64,000 nucleotides of DNA from Symbiodinium natans. Taxonomy: Eukaryota > Sar > Dinophyceae > Suessiales > Symbiodiniaceae. Both the position numbers and the translations under genes were made by a program. The DNA lies in assembly GCA_905221605.1 (NCBI GenBank), contig CAJNDS010002083.1:368287-432286 (forward strand). Reading direction: 5' to 3'. Each line of letters begins with the position of its first letter. Within the stretch, counting starts at the first letter, position 1. This document shows positions 51,827-61,000 of the stretch, piece after piece. A model generated the notes under the pieces. It made no database searches, was not told the origin of the DNA, and saw nothing but the letters and a program-made list of their open reading frames with translations.

Positions 51827-52183
51827 GGCATAGAAACAGCAGTAGCCTCAACGCCAGGACAGTTGGGCTTTCTAATAAAGAGCTCAGGGCACGCAGAAGG
51901 GCCCGTGATTTAGGTCGCTTCCCCACCCCCCCCCGCCCCGCCCCAAGCAAAAAATGTAGACGTTTGCATGCGTGCGCTTGCGCGTGTAGAATGTTATGGA
52001 GATGTCGACCCAGGGCAAAACCTGGTCCCTCATACCAACCCCCCCCCCCCCCAATTCTACCCCAAATCTCTGCACCCTGAAACCCGGTTCAACCATTAAG
52101 CCCCCAATCCGATAGACCCAACACCGAACCCCCTAAACCGTCAAACTGTAGGAAACATCCACGAATGTTTCCATCCTCCCCAG

Positions 52184-54604
52184 GTCCGGGCCGGCCGATC
52201 CTCTACTTGCTGAACTTGCTCTACGCCGCAAGAAGCTGCATCAAGAGCTTGTGGGGTTTGTTCATGGGGCTTACCCTAAACCCTAAACCCTGAACCCTAA
52301 ACCCTAAACCCTAAACCCTAAAAAGTGGGCAAATGCTGGCATCTGAGCATGAAGCTGCCGCGAGCGTTTCGGCCGTGCCTTTTTTTGTTGTGGTAGGAAT
52401 CCCCAGCGCCGATTTCGAAAAAGACATCGGTCATGTGGTGCTGCAAGTCTTCTTGTGAGGACACTGCCTTGGCTGCATACGCAAGATCCTTGCAAAACAA
52501 AGAGGATGACCAAACAAGTGCGATGCTCTTACCCATGTACACAGTGCCAGTGAAGGATCTTCTGCTGATGGGAGAGATTGAACCGCATGAAGAGCTAAAG
52601 GCAAAAGGCATTCTTGTCGTGTTTGACAAGAGCATGGGAAATGCAGCGTTCATTTCACACCAGTGGGTTGGCAATAACCATCCAGATCCGGAGTTCAAGC
52701 AGATGCAGGTCCTGCAAGCCGCTCTCAGGCATATCATGTCCGACTTGAAGCACATACCCCTGGATGTCGTCACGGAGATGGTCCTGCCAGGATCTAAAGA
52801 CCTACCTACATCCAAGCTGGTGGAGAAGGAGCTGTTCATCTGGTACGACTACTTCTCTTGCCCTCAGATGGAGAGCGCCAATAAGGGCTCCAGAAGTGAC
52901 TTGTCCAAAGCTATCGAAAGCATCCCCGCCTACGTCGCCTCATGCGCTTTCTTCTTCGTGCTCTGCCCGGTCATCGAGAACGAGAACTTGCAGAAAATCT
53001 TTTCGCCTCGCAGCTGGGCCAGGAGGGGGTGGTGCCGTCTGGAGAGGGCCTGCTGCGAGTTGGGCCAGAATCAATCCTGGATCGTGGTGAAGGCCCCCAC
53101 AAGCTTAGAGCTGCTTGGGAAGAATTTGGCATTTTTGAAGCATTGAGCTAATCTGAGCCGCTTGAACGATCTAGAGCCTCAGTTTCAGATTAGAGTCGAG
53201 AACTTCGCCTGGAACGTCCAACAAACATATGCCTCTTTCCGAAGCACCCGAAGCCCCCCGCGCCACAAAGGCTGATCTCATGTCCTTCAGCATCCATGGG
53301 CAGTGGGCCTCCTGGGCAAGGAGACTTCTCAGTCCCAATGGACCGAGCGAAGATGGCACCGGTGTTGATGGCCACGCTGAAACGCAAGATTCTGCAGCTT
53401 TTGCAAGCTCAGGATTTCGTGAGCTACCGCGTGGTGCTGAACCAGCAGAGTGTGTACCTGAAAGGGCTCGAAGAAGTCGGAATTGAAGGCAGCTATAAGC
53501 CAGTCCCTGGCTTCGAGGAAAGCTTTGAGAGGGAGTCCATGGACTCTTGCTGCCTCCTTGTGGAAGAGTTCCTGTACCAAAACGGATTCCGGAGGATTGG
53601 CGAGCGGGATGCGGGAGGATGGATGCCCTTGCACTACGCTGCCCTGAGCGGAGATTTGCCGTTAATTCAGGGCTTGATCGCAAGAGGTGCCAACCCCAAC
53701 TGCAAAACGACCAAAGATCAGCCTTTGGTAGGTCTTCCGCCTTTGACCTCCGCCCTCGCCATTTGTGTCATGTTCCGGCACCACGGCGCAACAGAGTTCT
53801 TGATCTCTGCCAGGGCCTCTCTCACTGGCGGTGTGAGCCTCTGCACGCCATTGATCGCGGCCGCAGTCGCAGACAGCGCCGAGGGTGTGCGCTTGCTGTG
53901 CGAAGCCCGATGCGACCCTCACCGGCGAAACCTTGCCGGCGCAGGGGCCTTCGGCACTGCCTGCACCCATGGCACGGTTCACGCAGTCGCTCGACTATTC
54001 CCGTAGCTTCTAGATACCCTTCAACGCCTCAGCCATTTTTTACATATTGATGAAGCTTGCTCGCCAAGATAGGTAAAGAGAGTCTTTCCGGTGGGATTTT
54101 GTTGCTGCTCAAGTTTCTGAGGTTGAGGAGCTGCTTCAGCAGACCGGAGGACATCGCCTGGACGTGACACTCGCCCTGCACGAGACCATGATGAACCATG
54201 GGGGGACTGCCACACTTGTTCAGCGATTGCTGGATTTGCGAGCTGACATGAATGATCAAAGTTTTACCTGGTGGAAGCCTTTCGTTGGGTTGGGACTGCT
54301 CTCCATGCAAAAGGTCGTGCAGCACAAGTTCGGGAAGAAGACCTTGTGCAGCAAGCTGATGTATCATGGTGGGCATGGTGGGACCCCGCTCATGCTGGCG
54401 ATGCTGACCTCGCAGTACGAGGCTGCTGCTTGTCTCATTGCAGCAGGGGCCCGTCTGGACTTGCGTAACTCGAGAGGTTGGACAGCGAAGGACTTCGCAG
54501 AAGGACCCGTGCCAGACTTTCTACTGGAAGCCTTCGAAGGCAGCCGAGAAGGCTGTTGCAGAGTCACGTCTGCCGCTCTCAGAAACTCCTGCCTGCAGGC
54601 CTAG
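52184..54604 (+). CDS. FISHQW-domain protein with C-terminal ankyrin repeats
   Basis: A likely early exon (52184-52250; CCAG border, GTGGGG donor) reads ADPLLAELALRRKKLHQEL. The large exon (52433 to about 53142) encodes the FISHQW region: AAFISHQWVGNNHPDPEFKQ, then FIWYDYFSCPQMES, SIPAYVASCAFFFVLCPVIE and SWARRGWCRLERACCELGQN. The next exon (about 53294-54006) reads PPGQGDFSVPMDRAKMAPVL and ankyrin units (WMPLHYAALSGDLPLIQGLI, RGANPN; TPLIAAAVADSAEGVRLLCE). The last one (about 54098-54604) carries further ankyrin units (GGTPLMLAMLTSQYEAAACL, IAAGARLDLRNSRGWTAKDF). I know this arrangement as an expanded dinoflagellate family; the FISHQW part resembles plant-like or TIR-like signalling modules only loosely. 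The first junction fits a GA-AG intron (after LKH). Substrate and role are unknown. Confidence 0.75.
52272..52322 (-). repeat. Telomere-like array in an intron
   Basis: Seven CCCTAAA/CCCTGAA units between the early exon and the large FISHQW exon. Confidence 0.95.
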
Positions 54605-54930
54605 CGAGGCTATCGAGGATTTCGTGGACCACCAAAAAACAATCCCTCGTTGAATGTTCAAAGACATGCAACCTTGGGTGCAAGCTTCGTTCCGGAGGTC
54701 AGCTTGCCTTTCCGCCCATCTCTTTTCAAGCCGAAAATTTTGTCGCGTTTCAACATGCAAGCTTCATACCAAAGGTTGGCTTGCAACCGGAATCTTCTCC
54801 AGCACCCTATTGGAAGCCTTTCAAGGAAGCGGAAGAGGCTGTTGCAGGGTCGCATCTGCTCCCGAAGCTCCAGCTGAGGCAAGCAGATGTTGAGTTTTGA
54901 TCGTCGTGCAAGCTTCGTACAATGCGGGCT
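54525..54930. repeat. Degenerate tandem duplication of the 3' end of the ankyrin gene
   Basis: GGAAGCCTTCGAAGGCAGC... followed by GAGGCTGTTGCAG-like sequence at 54525-54600 recurs at 54808-54885 (GGAAGCCTTTCAAGGAAGCG...). CAAGCTTCGT/CAAGCTTCAT words recur at about 54681, 54757 and 54907. The second copy keeps an open frame with SPAPYWKPFKEAEEAVAG but no gene context. Confidence 0.7.
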
Positions 54931-55159
54931 TAGTCGCGGCAGCGTTTCCAGCCCGTCCAGCGCGTTTCAACATGCTACGTAGTATTACACCAAAGGTGCC
55001 ATAACCTTCTCCAGCATTGCACTCTTGAAGGGGCGCAGTGCGACTTGGCGACAGGTGTGACAACGGAGAGCCGCCTGTGAAACATCAGGTGTTCTGAGAA
55101 GGGTTTTGGGTCAGCTCGTCATTTGTCATATTTGGTTTCTGGGAACAAACATCTTCAGG

Positions 55160-56697
55160 GGGCGATAACGATGTGGAGACCCAGGAGTCCGGCCTAAGCA
55201 CCTCTCTCCCTGAGAGGCCCAAGTCTGCGACAAGGAACAAAAACTCGAATCATGCGCCGTTCGTGATGCGATTCCTGTTGCGTCTTTACGAGCATCTCAC
55301 TCTCTACATGGTGTCCGACCCTGTCTGCTTCGACTACTTTGGTTCTTTCACATCGAGTCAGAGCTCAAGTCCTTGGGAGCCACGCAGTGTCTGTTACAAG
55401 CGAACAGACGAAGGCTTTCGAGCGGGCGAGGCAGCAGAATAGTGTTCAAACGAACAAACCCTTGCAGGAATCAAACAATGAAGTCCATAGAGGGAACCCG
55501 GATTGAGGAGGTGGCTCTAGGTAGCTTGACGTACCTTTGGAGGAAAGCAAACATGCCATTCAAAATTTCCAATCCAAGGCCGCGGAGGGTACGCCCCGAC
55601 CTTACATGGGGCAGCTTGCCAAATCAGGGTCCTGTTTGGAGTTCCTGCACTCCAGTCGGGACCTGACGTCACCTGTGTGGCAAGCAACATGGGAATCAGG
55701 AAGCTGCTTTGCAAGTACTGTAGGCTCTTCAGTAGAACCGATGCGTGTTCAAGGCCCTTGCACTCCTTGGCTCGAACCCTGACCCGCTTCGAGGCGCGGC
55801 ACAGCGCTAAGTCTCGTGTTTTGGCTTCCCCCAAGGTGTGGGGGTTCTGGCAGTTGAGCTCTCATCAACAATGCGGGGCGAAGCATCTTTAGCGGGCTTC
55901 TTTCCGGGCAAGGGAGTCGGTGGCCCCTTCGTCCAGGACCTTTCTCACATTCTGGCCTGGACTTGCCGGGGCCTCAGGCCTTGTCAGGCCCTGTGGAGAT
56001 TGCGGTTTGGGTCTCTGTGCTGTCATGACAGGTTCGAGTCGTTTCTCTTCACCTCAAGGGTACCTCGCTGTGACTCAGCCCATCCGACCGACGGTCCCAA
56101 CAGCACTGCCCTACCGACCCTCCTGTCGACCTCCTTTGCTTTGATAGAGAATGGGCCGCCACTTCCTCGACACTCTTGGTTAGCCTCGTGTTATGAATGC
56201 GCGCCTTCCCTGAACCCTTACCTGGCTTTACCTGCAGCTCAAAATGCATCAATCTGCCAGTTAAACCGAAGCCCCAAAGCCCTACACCCCAACTCCAGGG
56301 GTCCACTACGCTAGCACCCGAAGATCCTAAGCTAAACGTTGAGATCTTGGGCGGTTCTCGGCTCGGAAAGGGCCCCGGCCCCCCTCCCACCCCCTCCGCC
56401 ATCGGGGCGGCGGGGGAACTCCGGCGGCTCACGTCTGTCGGGGCCTCTGAGTCGCTTTTCGATTTCATTCTCTGAAGTTGTACGGCTTTCGGGGCAGATG
56501 GCGTAGTAGTGTTTCGGCATTTGGGGGGGTCGAGAGGATCTCTGCACATAGGCTTGGGGCTGGAGTTTAGGTTCAGCCTGGGCCTTGTCACAACAGGCGC
56601 TTCCAACAGACAGTCCAAGGAAGTCTTGGCCAAAGTTCTCGCACCTCTTTGGGAGAAGCATGTTGTGTTGATTTGGAAGACTGGTGTCTGGTGCTGA
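55160..56697 (+). CDS. Candidate exons, unrecognised gene
   Basis: 55160-55410 is the most convincing: after TTCAG it reads GDNDVETQESGLSTSLPERP, then APFVMRFLLRLYEHLTLYMV and SDPVCFDYFGSF. 55481-55668 reads MKSIEGTRIEEVALGSLTYL and WRKANMPFKISNP, although a second frame is equally open. About 56560-56697 follows TTTAG and reads FSLGLVTTGASNRQSKEVLA, then PLWEKHVVLIWKTGVWC to a stop. The stretch 55680-56500 between them has several competing frames and a GC-rich piece (56380-56475) open on both strands. No domain recognised. Confidence 0.35.
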
Positions 56698-57157
56698 CAA
56701 GGAAGGAACTCAGAAATCTGCGAAGCGCTGCATTTCCTCGATCTCCCCAAAACAGGTGCCAGAAAACTAACAGACCAAGTCGCTGCCTCCCGCGGGGTTT
56801 AGTGGGGGAGGGGGGGGGTAATGGCTGTGTGAACAAAGACCTGCCTGAGGCCAACGTAGCATCGCCTCCGCAACGGCGAAATGGCATTTGACTCGGCAAT
56901 CAGGGCTCAGGTTCTGGAGGTTCTGGATATCCAAGCTTTGCGCCATGAGTGAGACCTGATTCGGCCAGCTCTGTAGCTCATGGTAGTTCCATAGGTGCGG
57001 GTTACAAGTCCTCTTGCTAGGCAGGCCCACAAAGCCTAAACCTTAACACGCAAGCAAACGTTTCGAGGGCTTTGGAATTGTGGTTTTTGACGGCTTTGAG
57101 GGCGTTTCGGGTGTCAGTGATTTAGCCAGGGTATGGGAGAATCGCCTTCAGAAATCC

Positions 57158-57196
57158 TAAACCCTAAGCCCTAAACCCCAAACCCTAAACCCTAAA
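57158..57196 (-). repeat. Telomere-like array
   Basis: Five CCCTAAA/CCCTAAG/CCCCAAA units in a spacer. Confidence 0.9.
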
Positions 57197-57449
57197 CCAT
57201 CTCAAGGCGCGGGTCCCTTGTGTACGCCTTCTGGCCTTGCTTCTATGGACTGCAATGGGGAGCCCCATTTCGAAGGCAGGTTGGCGAGTTGTGGATGACA
57301 AAGTTGCGGTTTGGGGTTGAGGGTTTCAGTAGGGTTCTAGGAACATTCTCCAGACAGGGCTTCAGCTTCGAGCGTTCAGGCGTTCAGGGACTCCGGCGAC
57401 CTGTTTTGGGCGGGGCTTTAGGCTTGGGAGCTTTTTCAAAAGTTTGGGT

Positions 57450-57960
57450 TCTGGAGACGTCGCCCGCAAGCTGACGAGATATGAGAGGTCATCTCCCTTC
57501 TCAGCGACATGGAGGCGGGGTGGGCTAAGAGATTGTAGCTCCGAGTCGTCTCAAAGGAGACAGGGAGACCTGAGGATTTTACAGACTCTCTCGGCATGTT
57601 CTGGAGCAAAGTTGTGAACTTTACTCGTAGCATGCGGCCGAACTTGTAGTACGGCGGTGCTGCGCAGGAGAAGGTTAGGAGAGAGGGCATTGCCACCGAC
57701 GAGGCAATGAAGGCCGTCGTTTCCTTGGTGTACCAAGTCATGAGTTGCTTGTTCAGCAGACCCCGAATCGCGGTGCGCACATCTTCGGAAATCTCTCTCA
57801 ACTGCTAACGGCAAGTCCTGATCCCTAACCGTCCTAATCTCGGCGGCCACAAACTTGCCTGCCAGGAGAAGGAGATCTTCTGTGAGCGGAGAAACAGCGA
57901 CCTCAGCCTCTCAGATGCATGCACGGCATCTTTTGGGATTAGGATGAAGGTCAATGGAGT
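57450..57960 (-). CDS. Minus-strand coding remnant with a frame change
   Basis: On the minus strand, after a CTGAG border at about 57903, the frame reads EDLLLLAGKFVAAEIRTVRD and QDLPLAVER. At about 57790 the protein-like reading moves to another frame, which gives EISEDVRTAIRGLLNKQLMT, WYTKETTAFIASSVAMPSLL and KFGRMLRVKFTTLLQNM. A third frame around 57610 reads HNFAPEHAERVCKIL. The mixed frames suggest a decayed gene or unrecognised tiny introns. The helix-rich segment with a hydrophobic stretch is vaguely reminiscent of DUF726/TMCO4-type proteins, but I do not assign it. Confidence 0.35.
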
Positions 57961-58000
57961 GTGGAGTTTACGAGTGGGGGGCCAAAATCCCTGATGGCAG

Positions 58001-61000
58001 GTTACTCGATCAAGAAGAACGAGGACTCGAAGGAGGAGCTGGAAGCCAGGCGGGGGAAAGTTGGCGATCCCGAGGTTCTGAATCCCTAGCGCGTCCCAAG
58101 CGCACGGACCCTGAGCTTCTAGAAAAAGTGCTTCTTAGCCGAGGACGCGCTTTCTCCCCCCCCCCTCCCCACCTCCAAAGCGCCTGAGGCGCTTGGAGCA
58201 TGTCTGCCCCAGGATCTCAAAGGCAGATTCTAAGCTTCAGACAGCCACCGACGACCTGCAGGATGGGGGGGTTATGTCCTTTTTTTCAGGGTTCAGGGGT
58301 TGAAGGCCTTCTGGTTTTTTTTGAGAAGCATCTTGATTCACCGTGGCTTGAAGACAGCTCGTGCGGTCCTTTGTTGCTTTGCTTGGGTGGCTCTTTGGGG
58401 TTAGTAGCGGTTACAATGGTAACGGTCAGTATCAGCTAGGGCAGGCTTCCACCTCCGTGAGTCTGTGGTTCCTGCGGTGCTGCTTGCCAGGAGGCGTTGA
58501 ACAACATGCAATCCTACCAGGCAAGGTAGAGCGCCGAGACTTTCGGGCGTGTTCGGCTGCTTTGGCAAACTCATGAAGAACCCTAAGGCCCGCGGGCTGC
58601 GCTTCATAAAGCTTCTGATACTAAAAGTCCAAAGCCCTGAACACGACTTAATCACACCAATTTGCGATTTATGAGATCAGTGAACGCCCATGAAGAAACA
58701 CTAAGTTGCAGGCTTGAGTTGCACTTAAGCTCGTTTCGATGTCAGCATCGGTTCTAAATCCTGGGAGACCTCTGCAGCAGGTCAACCTTGACACGGCGGC
58801 CGACGTTCGCAGTCAGGAGGGGTGCGTACGGCAGGTATGGGGTTTCAAGCTTGGGGTGGCTTTATTGGAGAGTTGTTCCACACTAGGGACCCTTCTGGGG
58901 TGCACAAAATCCTACGTACCACAAAAGTACACCTACAAGGTGTACAAGACCCTACAATTAAGAGCAGCCCCCGCGTAGCCGTGGCAATGCGTGGGTGTTC
59001 TGAACATTCGTGGTGGAAGAGCACTTTACATGAGCCATGGCATGATGGCAGAGCAACCTGAACGCAACGCTCAGGCATCGTTTTTACCATACCCTTGAAG
59101 TAAAGCTGTCGTTTCCCAACCTTCCCAACCTTCCCCAGCCCTCCCCCTTCTCCAAAACAGAGAGATAAAGGCAGCAAGAAGAATCGTTGCCTCGGCCCGC
59201 CTACACACTGCCACCCTGCAGCAAAGCCAAAAAGCCGTAACCCCTACGACTCTTAAAGCTTTCCTTCAGCTGACCCAAAGAAGCCGCGCCGAAGCAGGAG
59301 AGAGGCGACTTCGAAGCAGCGCAGAAGGCCGGGGATCAGGGAAGTTAGGATGCTTGGAGGGCTTGGAGGGCTTGGAGGGATTGAACCTTCAACCCCAACA
59401 TGGAGCTGGTCTAGGGTCTAGGGGTCCAGAAACCGCAACAAAACCTAATGACTATCACATGCTAGCATGGGCCTCCGGGCGCATGCAAGTTGAGAAGTGT
59501 GGAAGTGCAAATGAGCAGGAATCCGAGGTGTTGGCGCAGCGCGATGCGTGTTTAGGGACAGCAAGAAAAGCAGCCAAATCACTCGGGAGTGGCTGCCGTT
59601 TTCTGTCTTTCGCTTGTTTCGCCTTGGCGGGAGCGCCGTTTCGAAAGAGGCCAGAACGCAAAAGCTTCGCGTAGGGCACTACTGGATAATAACTCGCACC
59701 AGGTGCCATTACAGCAATGTCGGTTGGCATTGCGGTGAAAAAGTTCCGCGAAATGATTTTGCGATTGCTCAGTTTGGGCTTTGCAACTGCGCTGCTTTGG
59801 GGTTTGGCCTTCGGGGTTTCGGGCCTTTTTGGGCTGCTCTGCTTTGTGTTCCGGCCTGCATGGTCTTGCGGATTTTGGGGTTGCACTAAGGGTTGAGGGT
59901 TTCGGATTGTCGGACTGTGGGCCGGCGCCTAAGTCAACGGCTGCGGTCGCACATGCCCCCCCCCCATCCCCCCAAAGAAGAAAAACCATGAAAACGAAAC
60001 AGGGTGTACGAACGCACGTCTCACTTATCACTCTTCATTTTCTGAAAATGGCCAAGTAATTAATCCATACTAAACCAGATTCTGGGGGCTCGCCAATAAG
60101 GCCCATGAGGGACTGTCAGGGGGGGCATCTGGGCAGGCATTTTTGGTCCGCCTTAGGATCGGCTCCGTCAAGGTTTTGCCTTCAGGGGTGTTTAGGAGGT
60201 TAGGGCATTGTGAACATGGCTAAAGTTCGAGGGTCCGAGCCCCTGCTCCACATGGAACTTAGTCACATGGGTAGTTCGTCCTTTTTAGGGGGTTCTTATC
60301 TTATGGGTGCTGCGAGGGACCCAAAAAGGGGACCCTAGTTTAGAGAACTTTGAGAATAGGGACATACGTACACCCCCGCAGAAACCACAACAGAGGTTTG
60401 CTTGCCTGAGCCACCCCCTCGCCCTCGCCTCCTTCAGGTCCAATACAGGTTTGAGTTACGCTATGGGCCCATTTTATTCCAACATAGAATGATATAGAAG
60501 TACTGCAACAATAAGACCGCAATAATAACAGAACAATAGAAGCACATAATAAACATTAGAGCCTTAAGATGCCTTAAGCCTGACCTCAAAGCCTCCTGGC
60601 GAAGCCGTGAAACATCCACACGCGCAACAAACATAGGCGGCTTCGAGGTCTGCTCTGCTTCCAGGGATTTGTTGTCTTTAGGGCCTGTAGGGTTCGAAGT
60701 CCTGTCTCGGTGCTCCCCCTCCCCCCTTCTCGTAGGGCTTTCGGGTTGAGGGTTTGGGGCGTAGGACTTGATGGAGACCATGGTGTCCCTCGAGCGTGCG
60801 GTGGATGCGCTGGAAAGGGAGGCGCTGCCGACACAACACGCCGGAAGTGTTCCAAATGTTGGGGTGGGTTTACAGTCGAAAGATCCTTAAACCTAGACTG
60901 TTTCATGGGCTTGGTTGGGTCTTTCGGGTTTTGCAGCCTGCCAGGGCGTATCGATTGCACCCTTTTTGCGCATCAAGGGGCCGATGTCGCGCATTGATGT

